From IMG/VR virus record IMGVR_UViG_3300034200_000178, positions 1 through 25,866 of that record: a stretch of DNA of 25,866 nt. One strand, 5' to 3'. Positions 15,791 to 24,513 of the stretch are shown here, piece by piece (the stretch's first letter is position 1; every line of letters begins with the position of its first letter). This DNA is from a virus. The position numbers and the translations under genes are program-made. The notes beneath the pieces are model-generated. The model did no database searches. It was not told the DNA's origin and saw only the letters and a list, made by a program, of their open reading frames with translations.

Positions 15791-16407
15791 TGACGCGTTG
15801 GGTTAGCAACACGAACCAAACGGAAGCGGCGAAGGCGTCGCTTTTTATTATCACGATGGCGAAACTGGAATTCGATTCCGGTACGGTCTACGTCCACGAC
15901 GGCGTTGGAAGCGTAACCTTCGACGGTAATACGTACTTGGGCGTTGGCAAATACGGTTCGTTCGACATTATCGACGAAAACATTGATACCGTCGCCCGTG
16001 GAATCAAAGTCACGTTGTCCGGCGTCGATACGTCGCTGGTCCCTATCGTGATGGACGAAGTTTATCAGGGCCGACCGGCAACCTTTTACGTCGGCTTTTT
16101 GGATCAAAACCTAAACTTTGTCGCCGACCCCGAGGAAATTTGGTCGGGCCGCATGGACACCATGTCAATTAGCATGGACCAAAACAGCGCGGTCATTTCG
16201 TTATCTTGCGAATACCGTTTGAGAAAAGAGCCGGTATTAGCAAGGTTCACGGATGAAGACCAGCGACTAGCATTCTCTGGCGACACATTCTTTAACCTAA
16301 CGCAATTCATCCCACGCTATAAAGCGACATGGGGCGACAAACCGACGAACTTTAGCGGTGGCGGCGGTCGTCCGTACGATCCTAACTTCCGCTTGGACCC
16401 GTTCTAA
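15790..16407 (+). CDS. Minor tail protein (DUF2163-like)
   Basis: 205 residues. The segments FDSGTVYVHDGVGSVTFDGNTYLGVG, IKVTLSGVD, YQGRPATFYVGFLD, IWSGRMDTMSISMD and YRLRKEPVLARFTDEDQR follow the conserved pattern of small tail-tip proteins between the distal tail protein and the NlpC/P60 protein. It begins in a TAATG overlap and is followed by another. The role is tail tip assembly, probably like lambda gpL in position; the assignment of exact function is by gene order. Confidence 0.84.
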   Translation: MTRWVSNTNQTEAAKASLFIITMAKLEFDSGTVYVHDGVGSVTFDGNTYLGVGKYGSFDIIDENIDTVARGIKVTLSGVDTSLVPIVMDEVYQGRPATFYVGFLDQNLNFVADPEEIWSGRMDTMSISMDQNSAVISLSCEYRLRKEPVLARFTDEDQRLAFSGDTFFNLTQFIPRYKATWGDKPTNFSGGGGRPYDPNFRLDPF

Positions 16408-16811
16408 TGCGACACGAAGATTGGGTCGACCGCTTGTTTGCGGCAATTGAGCAAGTTAGCACCGAAACCTTTGCATACGGCAAAAACGATTGTTGCCTGT
16501 TTTCGGCGCGTGTCGTCGATGCAATGACCGGTAGCGACTACGCAAAACGTCTTGCAGAAATGTATCACGACGAAAAAACCGCACTTGCTTACATCAATTC
16601 GCACGGTTCCATACAGGAAGCCGTGAAGGATTGGCTAGGCGAACCGTGTGTATCCCTAGCGTATACACAGCGCGGCGACGTTGTACTGTTCAACAACGAA
16701 GGACGCGAAACACTAGGCATTTGCGTTGGTGATCGGATCGTGACGGTCGGCGAAACCGGCATTGCTCACGTATCAATGGAACAGGCTATTTGCAGTTGGA
16801 AGGTTAACTAA
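16407..16811 (+). CDS. NlpC/P60-like tail tip protein (DUF6950-like)
   Basis: 134 residues. YGKNDCCLFSARVVDAMTGSDY near the N-terminus places a candidate catalytic Cys at 29 or 30; QRGDVVLF (88-95) and GIAHVS (His 121) complete a pattern like NlpC/P60 or DUF6950 cysteine peptidase-type proteins found at this position (lambda gpK place). It may cleave peptidoglycan stems during entry, or be a structural remnant of such an enzyme. Cysteine and histidine are present, but the third catalytic residue cannot be assigned. TAATG overlaps lie on both sides. Confidence 0.76.
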   Translation: MRHEDWVDRLFAAIEQVSTETFAYGKNDCCLFSARVVDAMTGSDYAKRLAEMYHDEKTALAYINSHGSIQEAVKDWLGEPCVSLAYTQRGDVVLFNNEGRETLGICVGDRIVTVGETGIAHVSMEQAICSWKVN

Positions 16812-19800
16812 TGGCTCCAGTTGTAAGTGCGGTAACAAACTTCCTGTTGGTGGTTTTCGGCGGCACGTCTGCCGCAGCCACGGTTGCCGCGATGGTGGCG
16901 GCTAACGCCATTGTCTACATTGGCGGCAATTTGCTTTTGATGAAGGTTTCGCAAGCGTTGGGGCCAAAGGTTCCACGCGCAACGTCACGACCGCCCGACG
17001 TAGAATACTCCGATACGGTTGCACCGCGTCGCGTTGTATACGGCGAAAACAAGATTTCTGGAATGAACGTCATTCCGGCGATTGTGACCGGATCAAAGGG
17101 CGAATATCTGCATCAAGTGTTGGCGCTGGTCGGACACGAAGTCAACGCGATAAACACCGTTTACTTTAACGACGAAGCGTTAACGCTCGACGGAAGCGGT
17201 AACGTCACGGCTGGAAGTTTTGTCGGTAAAGCATCCGTCCGTAAATACACCGGCACATCAACGCAAACGGTCGACAGCATCCTAAACGCTGCGATTACGG
17301 AATGGGATTCCGACCACCGTGGACGCGGGATCGCGTATTTGGCGTTGCGTTATACCTTCGACCAAGAGGTATACCGCAATGGCAAACCCGACGTTACCTG
17401 TATCGTGCAGGGCAAGAAGTGTTACGACCCGCGATTGGATACGTCACCGGGTGCGAATCCGACGAACGCGACGTATGCGGCATACACGACCAACCCGGCG
17501 TTGTGTCTTGCCGACTATCTCATGGCGTCATATGGATTGAGTGAAGAAGGAAGCCGCGTCGATTGGGCGTCCGTTGTAACAGCCGCAAACATTTGCGACG
17601 AAAACGTAGCCATTCCGGGATCGACGACGCAAAAACGGTATACCTGTAATTTGGTGCTGGAAGCGACCGCCGAATTTGAAAACAACATTCAAGCATTGAC
17701 ACAGGCCATGATGGGCGCGTGCTACTACTCCGGTGGCAAGTGGCGCATGGCAGCGGGCGCGTGGTCATCGTCGGCGTTTAGCATTACCGAAGACGACATT
17801 GTTGGACAGGTAACGGTCCAGACGGCGCAGAGCCGCAAGCGCGAAGGTTATTACAACGCCGTTCGCGGACAGTTTGTCGACAAGGACCGTAATTATCAGC
17901 CGGTAGAATTCGAGCCGATTCTAAACTCGACATACGAATCGGAAGACGGCGAACGTATCTATACCGAAGTCGCGTTCCCGGCGTGCAATAACCAGTACGA
18001 AGCGCAGCGCAACGCCATCATTCTGTCGCGCCAATCGCGCCGACAAAAGACAGTGCAAGTCGTTTGCAGTCTCAACGCGTACAAAATACGTCCGTTCGAA
18101 ACTGGCACAGTCACGATTGCCGAAGTCGGCTGGACTAACCAAACCGTGCGCTGTATCGGTTGGAAATTCCGACCGGAACCGGCCATCGAACTTACATTAA
18201 TTGAAGCGTCATCGACCGATTACAGCGACCCATCTACGGGGACGTATGTAACCCCGGCATCCGTCGTGGTAAGCGATCCGGCGACTTACTCGCCCGGTTC
18301 GCCGCAGTCATTCACGGCAACGCAAGAAATCGAATCCATCTTGTTGTCGTGGGCCGCACCGTCTAACAGCGTCCCCGGCATTCTGTACCGCGTCTTTCAA
18401 TACACAGCGTCGACGCCGTTTTCGTCGGCCACACAGATTTACGAAGGCGCAGACACACAGTTACGCGTGCCACGCACCGATACCGCAACGCGGTATTTTT
18501 GGGTGCAGTCGTACTATGGCGTTACTGGCGGTACATCCGACCCGACGCCATCCGGCGCGGGCCTGTCGTCGTCCGGCAAGATTGCCACGCTTAACGGCTA
18601 CCTGACCAACGAAGCAACGCTAGTACCGGCGGATTCGTCCGGCACGGTTAGCAGTTATGCGGATGCGGTCGGATTGTTTAAGTTGTTTAGCGGCCCAACT
18701 GATGTTACGGCCAGCACGACCTTTGCCATCGTTTCCGAAGTAAATTGCGATGGCGATTTAAACACTGCCGCCAACACGCCAGTTAGCGGTCAACCGATTG
18801 GTTACTATCGCGTCACGTCACTAACCGCCGACAGCGGACAATTCACCATGTCGGCGACTTATGGTGGCGTAACCATCACCAAGGTATTTACGGTCGGTAA
18901 AGCAAAAGCCGGTCAAGATGGCAGCGGCACTAGCGCCGTATCCATCATATTAAGCCGCACAGCGGTCCAGTTGACCGCATACGCGGACGGCAGTGTGCCG
19001 AGTTACGCGGACGCGTCCGGCCAGTTGACCGTGTATAGCGGCGCAACAGACGTGACCGCATCGGCCACGCTATCCGCTTCGGCCAGTAGCGGCGTTACCG
19101 GAACGATTAACACGGCGACAAATACGCCGGTTAGCGGGGAGCCAAAAGGCTATTACCGCATTACGGCCATGTCGGGTGACGTTGGTTCGTTGACCTTCAC
19201 GGTTCTATACAACGCCGTTACGTACACGGCCACGTTTAGTGCATCGAAAAACAAAGTTGGATACGAAATCGTCGGATCATTACCGACAACCAACCTGTTC
19301 GAGGGCCGAATCGTATTCCTGACGACCGACGACAAGTTGTACCGCTACACCGGTTCGGCTTGGACGGCAGCGGTTAGCGGCGCGGATATTACGGCTGGCA
19401 CTCTGCAAACGGCGGCGTTCGCGTCGAGCATCGAACCCGTAACCATTGTTTCGTCGGTTCCCGGCACGAAGTCGACGAATTCCATTTTCAACACGTCCGA
19501 CGGCAAGTTGTATCGCTGGAATGGTTCCGCTTATGTTGCTACGGTTGCATCAACCGACATAAGCGGCACAATTTCCGACGCTCAAATTGCCGCAGTTGCA
19601 GCCGCTAAAGTGACGGGACAATTAAGTGATTCACAGTTGGCCGCGATTGCAGCGGCAAAACTGACAGGGCAAATTGTCGGTACACAAATAACGGATGGCG
19701 CAATTTCAACCGCTAAAATTGCAGCGGGCGCTATTACGTCTAATGAAATTGCCGCTAACACTATTACCGCAGCGGATATTGCGGCTGGCACTATCACCGC

Positions 19801-21220
19801 AACGGAACTGTCGGCGGGATCAGTCACAACCGCAAAAATTGCGGCTGGCGCTGTCACAGCAAACGAGATTGCCGCAGCGACGATTACCGGCGCGAAGATT
19901 GCCGCCAACACTATTACCGCAAGCAACATTGCCGCCGATACGATTACGGCTGGACAAATTGCAGCGGGCGCAATCAGCACAGATGAATTGGCCGCAAACG
20001 CGGTTACATCGACAAAAATTGCTGTTGGAGATTTTAGCGTACAGGCTAAAAATCCTGGTTTTGAAGATGGAAATGTTGGCTGGATTCTCGAAGGAAATTG
20101 GTCGATTAACTACAACGCGTCGATTGCACGCTCTGGTTTCTGGTACGCGTCGTCGACGTTTACATCTCCGGCAGCGATGCGTAACTCGCAATTGGTCGCT
20201 ACCAATCCCGGCGAAGTGTTTTATGTTGAGGCGTGGATTAAATACAGCAGCGCAAGCGGGCTTGGTTCGTATGTACGTTTAACAGGACTAAACGCATCCG
20301 GCGTCGAAGTGAGCAACCAAGCCGGAAACGCCGTTGCTGTCGGCAATACAAGTTACACAAAATCTAGCGGAACATTCACGGTTCCGGCTGGCGTGTTTTC
20401 TGTAAAAGTCGAAGTCGTTTCCGACATTACTGGCGGTACGTGTTACGTCGACGACGTGCGAATGATTCGTGCGTCTAACTCCGTATTGATCGAAGACGGG
20501 GCGGTTATTGCTGCAAAGGTAGCCGCGAGTGCGATTACTGCCGACAAGATTAGTGCTGGCGCGGTCACTGCCGCAAAAATCAGCGTTACCAATCTTGCCG
20601 CGATTAGTGCCGACTTGGGCAGCATCACCGCTGGTACTATCGTACTGCCGTCGGGCGGGTTCATCCGATCCGGTCAAACCGCATACAACACCGGAACCGG
20701 TTTCTATATCGGCAACGATAGCGGCACGCCGAGATTCTCATTCGGCAACCCGAGCGGAAAAAATATCCGTTGGGATGGTTTGGACCTAACCGTTAATGGC
20801 GGCATCATTCTTACCGGCAGCGTCGCCGCTAATGCAATTACCGCAAGCGCCACGGACCTTCCGTCGGACGTAACGCTAACCAGCGCCAATAGCGGCGTCG
20901 ACAATACGCTGTCGACCATAACGATTACCGCAACCGGCAGTACCAATATGCTGATTCGGTGCGACTTGACGTTTAAATTCACGTTGGCAAGCGGCGCGCT
21001 AATCAATATCTATAAGATTTATCGAGGTGCAACTTTGCTGGTCGATATTCCGATTACCAGTCTTGCATCGGGTGGTACATATCGCGTGCCGTTGCAATAC
21101 ATGGACACGCCGTCGGCGGGAAGCACGACCTATTACATCAAAGTCGAGCCGACCCTAGGCGGCAGTACGACATACATTTACGAAGACATTATTAGCGTCG
21201 TTACGGAATTCAAACGATGA
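16811..21220 (+). CDS. Tail tip/host specificity protein, gpJ-like, with repeats and inserts
   Basis: 1469 residues, the largest gene here. Residues 1-60 contain two hydrophobic stretches. Residues about 60-480 form the hub domains (GENKISGMNVIPAIVTG, NAINTVYFNDEALTL, then ARQSRRQKTV-like SRQSRRQKTVQVVC). About 490-580: fibronectin-III-like. About 590-813: two tandem homologous Ig-like domains, each with SYAD, a VTAS and a NTPVSG motif and GYYR. About 819-910: two small domains of the LYRYTGSAWTAAV / LYRWNGSAYVATV type. 964-1073: eleven decapeptide repeats. About 1076-1220: a jelly-roll domain (NPGFEDGNVGW ... CYVDDVRM). 1231-1260: three more repeats. 1278-1469: C-terminal beta domains. Such proteins form the trimeric tip that contacts the receptor. 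The N-terminal region fits lambda gpJ and the C-terminal part is a fibre. Confidence 0.88.
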   Translation: MAPVVSAVTNFLLVVFGGTSAAATVAAMVAANAIVYIGGNLLLMKVSQALGPKVPRATSRPPDVEYSDTVAPRRVVYGENKISGMNVIPAIVTGSKGEYLHQVLALVGHEVNAINTVYFNDEALTLDGSGNVTAGSFVGKASVRKYTGTSTQTVDSILNAAITEWDSDHRGRGIAYLALRYTFDQEVYRNGKPDVTCIVQGKKCYDPRLDTSPGANPTNATYAAYTTNPALCLADYLMASYGLSEEGSRVDWASVVTAANICDENVAIPGSTTQKRYTCNLVLEATAEFENNIQALTQAMMGACYYSGGKWRMAAGAWSSSAFSITEDDIVGQVTVQTAQSRKREGYYNAVRGQFVDKDRNYQPVEFEPILNSTYESEDGERIYTEVAFPACNNQYEAQRNAIILSRQSRRQKTVQVVCSLNAYKIRPFETGTVTIAEVGWTNQTVRCIGWKFRPEPAIELTLIEASSTDYSDPSTGTYVTPASVVVSDPATYSPGSPQSFTATQEIESILLSWAAPSNSVPGILYRVFQYTASTPFSSATQIYEGADTQLRVPRTDTATRYFWVQSYYGVTGGTSDPTPSGAGLSSSGKIATLNGYLTNEATLVPADSSGTVSSYADAVGLFKLFSGPTDVTASTTFAIVSEVNCDGDLNTAANTPVSGQPIGYYRVTSLTADSGQFTMSATYGGVTITKVFTVGKAKAGQDGSGTSAVSIILSRTAVQLTAYADGSVPSYADASGQLTVYSGATDVTASATLSASASSGVTGTINTATNTPVSGEPKGYYRITAMSGDVGSLTFTVLYNAVTYTATFSASKNKVGYEIVGSLPTTNLFEGRIVFLTTDDKLYRYTGSAWTAAVSGADITAGTLQTAAFASSIEPVTIVSSVPGTKSTNSIFNTSDGKLYRWNGSAYVATVASTDISGTISDAQIAAVAAAKVTGQLSDSQLAAIAAAKLTGQIVGTQITDGAISTAKIAAGAITSNEIAANTITAADIAAGTITATELSAGSVTTAKIAAGAVTANEIAAATITGAKIAANTITASNIAADTITAGQIAAGAISTDELAANAVTSTKIAVGDFSVQAKNPGFEDGNVGWILEGNWSINYNASIARSGFWYASSTFTSPAAMRNSQLVATNPGEVFYVEAWIKYSSASGLGSYVRLTGLNASGVEVSNQAGNAVAVGNTSYTKSSGTFTVPAGVFSVKVEVVSDITGGTCYVDDVRMIRASNSVLIEDGAVIAAKVAASAITADKISAGAVTAAKISVTNLAAISADLGSITAGTIVLPSGGFIRSGQTAYNTGTGFYIGNDSGTPRFSFGNPSGKNIRWDGLDLTVNGGIILTGSVAANAITASATDLPSDVTLTSANSGVDNTLSTITITATGSTNMLIRCDLTFKFTLASGALINIYKIYRGATLLVDIPITSLASGGTYRVPLQYMDTPSAGSTTYYIKVEPTLGGSTTYIYEDIISVVTEFKR
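19700..20029 (+). repeat. Eleven tandem 30-base repeats coding IAAGxITA-type decapeptides
   Basis: Units of the form (A/T)(I/V)(T/S)xxxIAA(G/N/D) repeat with exact 30-base spacing from residue 964 to 1073 of the tip protein (for example AITSNEIAAN, TITAADIAAG). No two adjacent units are identical in DNA. Such repeats in phage tips form a triple beta-helix or coiled shaft. A shorter set of three lies at 20501-20590. Confidence 0.85.
20501..20590 (+). repeat. Three further decapeptide-coding repeats
   Basis: AVIAAKVAAS, AITADKISAG and AVTAAKISVT, the same decapeptide type as the block at 19700-20029, now after the inserted jelly-roll domain. The split suggests the jelly roll was inserted into a longer shaft. 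Confidence 0.75.
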
Positions 21221-21600
21221 GATACGCCACGATTGCACCAAACGGTCGGATTTTGGGCATTTTTACGTGCGAACCGGAGTTGTTGCCGGACCGCCCGAAA
21301 CCGGACGATGCCGTATTCGTCGAATGCCCGACGGCCAATACTGTTAATTCGTATTGGAACGGCAGCGAGTTTGTCGACAAGCAGCCGTCGAGCGTAACGC
21401 ATACGGTCGCTGGAAATACGGTCACGATTACAGGACTACCCGACAACGCGATTATTAACGTCACGTTGCCGGATCGCTACGAAGTCTATCAAGCGTCCAC
21501 AGAATTTAGTATTTCGTTGCCGGGACCGGGTGGGTATGTGTTCCAAATTGACCCGTGGCCGTATCTGAAAAAGACCTTTGCCGTTTTGATTGAGGGATAA
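21217..21600 (+). CDS. Small tip-associated protein
   Basis: 127 residues. It starts MRYATIAPNGRILGIFTCEPELLPDRPKPDDAVFVEC, which resembles the short N-terminal domain found in fibre-assembly and tail-fibre accessory proteins, then YWNGSEFVDKQPSS, a proline-rich beta segment (VTITGLPDNAIINVTLPDRYEV) and GPGGYVFQIDPWPYLKKTFAV. It is translationally coupled to the tip protein (ATGA at 21217-21220). It could be a fibre chaperone or cap. No family is named with confidence. Confidence 0.72.
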   Translation: MRYATIAPNGRILGIFTCEPELLPDRPKPDDAVFVECPTANTVNSYWNGSEFVDKQPSSVTHTVAGNTVTITGLPDNAIINVTLPDRYEVYQASTEFSISLPGPGGYVFQIDPWPYLKKTFAVLIEG

Positions 21601-21603
21601 CTT

Positions 21604-21861
21604 ATGGACATATCGAAATTCAAGGTTCCGCCCGGATCGCTAGTCCTTGACGTAGCGTTGGTATTTGGTTTGGTCTATGCCATGGGCCAGATTACGGAGC
21701 GGTTAGAAGGAATTTCGAAACGTCTGGAAGTTGTCGAGGCGGTCAAGATTCAGCCAGAAGCCGACCGGCGTATTGCCGTGATTGAAGCGCAAATGGCGAG
21801 TCAAACCGAACGACTTAAAAGCATAGAAATGAAACTAGACCGAGTATTAGAGCGACGCTAA
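21604..21861 (+). CDS. Small membrane protein with coiled coil, lysis region
   Basis: 85 residues. One hydrophobic segment near the N-terminus (SLVLDVALVFGLVYAMG, about 12-28) followed by a long amphipathic coil (ITERLEGISKRLEVVEAVK, then IAVIEAQMASQTERLKSIEMKLDRVLERR). GAGGG at 21592-21596 is a good ribosome site. Lying between tip genes and the holin, it may be a holin regulator, pinholin-like or inner-membrane spanin-like protein. No lipobox partner is visible. Function is unknown. Confidence 0.72.
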   Translation: MDISKFKVPPGSLVLDVALVFGLVYAMGQITERLEGISKRLEVVEAVKIQPEADRRIAVIEAQMASQTERLKSIEMKLDRVLERR

Positions 21862-21877
21862 ACGATGGGGGGCGGCT

Positions 21878-22030
21878 ATGGAACTATTCGAAATCTTCAC
21901 GCGTGCATGGCCGGTCATACTCGCACTGATTACGCTAATCATCGTCCTATCCAAACTCGACTTACGGGTTGCAGTGCTGGAAGACAAGATAAAAACGCTG
22001 TTCGACTTGATTAACAAACGCGATAAGTGA
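21878..22030 (+). CDS. 50-residue membrane/coiled-coil protein, lysis region
   Basis: MELFEIFTRAWPVILALITL begins the protein: one TM helix (about 11-24, WPVILALITLIIVL) followed by KLDLRVAVLEDKIKTLFDL, an amphipathic coil ending in a basic tail. ATG 21878 follows a G-run (21867-21872) at good spacing; the other ATG at 21865 is in a different frame. It has the same TM-then-coil layout as the preceding gene, and the two may be a pair or partners in lysis. It is shorter than usual gene-finder cutoffs. Confidence 0.7.
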   Translation: MELFEIFTRAWPVILALITLIIVLSKLDLRVAVLEDKIKTLFDLINKRDK

Positions 22031-22040
22031 GGCACGCCAA

Positions 22041-22526
22041 ATGATGACCATGATTTCGACCTTGCTTTCGTTTCTTGCTGGCGGCTTGCCGAAAATTCTG
22101 CAAATTTTCCAAGACCGACAAGATAAAAAGCACGAACTAGCGTTAGTTGCCGCGCAAAAGGAACGCGAACTAGCGTTAGCGGAACGCGGCTTTATCGCAC
22201 AGGCCCGCGTCGAGGAAATCAAAACCGAGCAAGTCGCTATGGAAACAGCCGCCGAAGAACGGGTCGCGCTGTATCAGCACGACATGGAAATTGGCAAAGG
22301 CGCGTCGAGGTGGATTATTAACCTTCGCGCCAGCGTTCGACCGGTCGTTACGTATATTTTCGTGTTGGAATTAGTGGCGTTGAACATTGCTGGCGTGTGG
22401 TATGCCTACTCGACGGGCATTCCGTTCGTTGAGGCGATGGATAACGTCTTTGGCGACGACGAAATGATTATCCTGTCGTCCATCATTGCATTTTGGTTCG
22501 GTAGTCAAAGTTTCCAGAAAAAATGA
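22041..22526 (+). CDS. Holin of the three-TM (GTA/Phage_holin_3) type
   Basis: 161 residues. N-terminal hydrophobic/amphipathic helix (STLLSFLAGGLPKILQIF), a long charged coiled-coil (about 25-85, DRQDKKHELALVAAQKERELALAERGF), then two membrane segments (VTYIFVLELVALNIAGVWYAY about 103-123 and MIILSSIIAFWFGSQSF about 141-157). This is the layout of the 3-TM holins described for phages and gene transfer agents (RASVRPVVTY and FWFGSQS are conserved). The start is ATG 22041 or the adjacent ATG. The stop overlaps the endolysin start (ATGA), a typical lysis pair. It makes the membrane holes that release the endolysin. Confidence 0.87.
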   Translation: MMTMISTLLSFLAGGLPKILQIFQDRQDKKHELALVAAQKERELALAERGFIAQARVEEIKTEQVAMETAAEERVALYQHDMEIGKGASRWIINLRASVRPVVTYIFVLELVALNIAGVWYAYSTGIPFVEAMDNVFGDDEMIILSSIIAFWFGSQSFQKK

Positions 22527-23020
22527 AAGTTAGTCCGGCGGCAATCGCAATGATCCGCCACCATGAAGGCGTAAAAAACCGCGTTTACCTATGCCCGGCC
22601 AAACTTTATACCGTCGGCGTAGGCCATGTGCTGTACCCGGAGCAAGCAAACTTGACTGTATCCGATAGGCTACAGTTTCCGTTACGGCCCGAACATAACC
22701 GGATTTGGAGCGATGACGAAGTTAACGCTTTACTTGTTGCGGACCTTGCGCGATTTGAGCGCGGCGTGGCCCGATATTGCCCTGCTGCTACTAATCATCA
22801 AGGCCAATTTGACGCACTGGTAAGTTTCGCGTTTAACGTCGGCTTGGGAAACTTGCAGCGGTCCAGTCTTCGGATGAAACACAATCGCGGCGACTACGAA
22901 GGCGCAGCCGAAGAATTTATGAAGTGGACCAAGGGTGGCGGTCGTGTACTGCCGGGGCTTGTTAAGCGTCGACTCGACGAACAACGGCTATATATGCGGG
23001 GGTTACATGGCGCGACGTAA
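22523..23020 (+). CDS. Endolysin, GH24 lysozyme (RrrD type)
   Basis: 165 residues. The catalytic region is HHEGVKNRVYLCPAKLYTVGVGH: Glu 15, Cys 24 and Thr 30 occupy the T4-lysozyme Glu-Asp-Thr positions; Cys instead of Asp is common in this subfamily. FDALVSFAFNVGLGNLQRSSL and the C-terminal LVKRRLDEQRLYMRG are also conserved. It cleaves the glycan strands of peptidoglycan. There is no signal peptide or N-terminal TM, so it depends on the holin just upstream, with which it overlaps by 4 bases. Confidence 0.93.
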   Translation: MKVSPAAIAMIRHHEGVKNRVYLCPAKLYTVGVGHVLYPEQANLTVSDRLQFPLRPEHNRIWSDDEVNALLVADLARFERGVARYCPAATNHQGQFDALVSFAFNVGLGNLQRSSLRMKHNRGDYEGAAEEFMKWTKGGGRVLPGLVKRRLDEQRLYMRGLHGAT

Positions 23021-23336
23021 CGACGGCATTCCTTCAAGTTTTATGGTCGCAGCGCACAAAATCGAGGTTGTAACGGTTCCCGTTAAAAAGTGGAAACACG
23101 GTAAAAACTGTGTGGGAATGTATTTGCCGAATGAATATCGCATCGAAATCATTGGATCGTTAAAGGGGTCGAACAGGCAGCAGACATTCGTTCACGAATT
23201 GCTGCATTGCATCACTGACATTGCTGGTTATCACGAACTGTGCAGCGATGAAGTCTTTATCGACTCGACCGCGCATCTACTCGCGCAAGCATTAGTTACA
23301 TTCGAGCCATCTACTTATGACAGACCGAAGACCTAA
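23007..23336 (+). CDS. Small HExxH putative metallopeptidase-like protein
   Basis: 109 residues from ATG 23007, preferred over a longer in-frame start inside the endolysin gene because G-rich 22998-23002 lies just upstream. FVHELLHCITD carries HELLH (63-67), a zinc-binding HExxH motif, with a downstream acidic residue (E82 in SDEVFIDSTAHLLAQAL) suitable as third ligand. This resembles ImmA/IrrE- or SprT-like small metallopeptidases seen in phages. Its location between endolysin and metallophosphoesterase gives no clear substrate. It might cleave a repressor or host factor, but this is speculation. Confidence 0.72.
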   Translation: MARRNDGIPSSFMVAAHKIEVVTVPVKKWKHGKNCVGMYLPNEYRIEIIGSLKGSNRQQTFVHELLHCITDIAGYHELCSDEVFIDSTAHLLAQALVTFEPSTYDRPKT

Positions 23337-24513
23337 AAACCTAATATCGCAAGACGTATACGAAGCGTTTTGCCGAAACGACAGAAACGTATCGGCAACC
23401 GCCCGCGAATTAGGACTTCACCGCCAAACGGTAATTTCTCACGTTGACCGAGTGGAAAACGGCGACACGCGCAAGATTAAGGGCGACAACGAACTAATTT
23501 ACCTTCGCCAACAGGTTAAGCAATTAGAAAAGCAGAAACTAACCGACGAAGCGGTACGCGCCGAGATACTAAAGGTAGCCGCAGCCACGCCAAAAACGCC
23601 GGACTGGTTGACCAAGCCGAGCAAACCAGCAACCGACCTTATGGGCGTGCCGACTCTGTTTGCGTCCGATTGGCACTTTGGCGAGGTTGTACGGCCAGCC
23701 GAAATCGGCGGCGTGAATGAGTACAACATGGCGTTAAGCAAGGAAAGGGCGCGAACCTTTATTAACGTCGCCATCGACCTATTGCGTAACCACTTGCGCG
23801 GCAAATACCCCGGCGTCGTCTTCGCGTTGGGTGGCGATATGCTGTCCGGCGATATTCACGAAGAACTGTCGGAGACTAACGAGGTTCCGACCATGCCCGC
23901 ATTGCTGGAATTGGTCGGCGTGCTGGCGTGGTGTATTCGCACCTTGGCAGACGAATTCGGCAATGTGTTCGTGCCATGCGTCACCGGCAACCATGGCCGT
24001 ACGTCGCGTAAGCCGCGTGCCAAGCGGCGCAATCACACTAACTTCGACTGGTTGCTATACCAACTGTTGCAACGGTATTTCGAGAACGATAAACGCGTAA
24101 CATTCCTGATTCCAGAGGGGCCGGACGCGTACTTTATGGTTCATAACACGCGTTATTTGCTCACTCACGGCGATCAGTTTAGGGGTGGCGACGGCATGAT
24201 CGGCGCACTAGGCCCGATTAGCCGGGGCGATAAAAAGAAACGCGCACGTAACGGACAAACGGACCGGTCCTTCGACGTAATGATGTTGGGTCACTGGCAT
24301 CAATACATCCACCTAACGCGGTTCGTGGTGAATGGATCGCTGAAGGGCTACGACGAATACGCCGACGCTAACAACTTCGACGTTGAGCAAGCACAGCAAG
24401 CCATGTGGATTACGCATCCACAGCACGGCATCACGTTTCGTATGCCGATATTCGTACAACGCAAAACGACCACGGAAAAAACAGAATGGGTGTCCTTACC
24501 CAAGAGCAACTAG
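23317..24513 (+). CDS. Metallophosphoesterase with N-terminal helix-turn-helix
   Basis: 398 residues. The N-terminal region (about 10-45) is a helix-turn-helix, with NVSATARELGLHRQTVISHVD as a typical recognition helix, followed by a coiled linker (about 55-90). The C-terminal phosphoesterase has all calcineurin-type motifs in order: DWH (118-120), GGDMLSGD (172-179), GNHGR (224-228), THGD (283-286) and GHWH (325-328). It probably hydrolyses a phosphodiester with two metal ions. HTH-phosphoesterases of this kind are known in phages but their substrate is not. It overlaps the preceding gene by 20 bases and the next by 28. Confidence 0.88.
   Translation: MTDRRPKNLISQDVYEAFCRNDRNVSATARELGLHRQTVISHVDRVENGDTRKIKGDNELIYLRQQVKQLEKQKLTDEAVRAEILKVAAATPKTPDWLTKPSKPATDLMGVPTLFASDWHFGEVVRPAEIGGVNEYNMALSKERARTFINVAIDLLRNHLRGKYPGVVFALGGDMLSGDIHEELSETNEVPTMPALLELVGVLAWCIRTLADEFGNVFVPCVTGNHGRTSRKPRAKRRNHTNFDWLLYQLLQRYFENDKRVTFLIPEGPDAYFMVHNTRYLLTHGDQFRGGDGMIGALGPISRGDKKKRARNGQTDRSFDVMMLGHWHQYIHLTRFVVNGSLKGYDEYADANNFDVEQAQQAMWITHPQHGITFRMPIFVQRKTTTEKTEWVSLPKSN

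Noticed and set aside
22935-23006. Longer start for the HELLH protein (133 residues)
   Set aside because: It lies within the endolysin coding region; ATG 23007 after a G-rich site gives the standard small overlap.
24405-24485. Longer start for the Cys-rich protein
   Set aside because: It would begin deep inside the phosphoesterase gene; ATG 24486 gives a 28-base overlap typical here.
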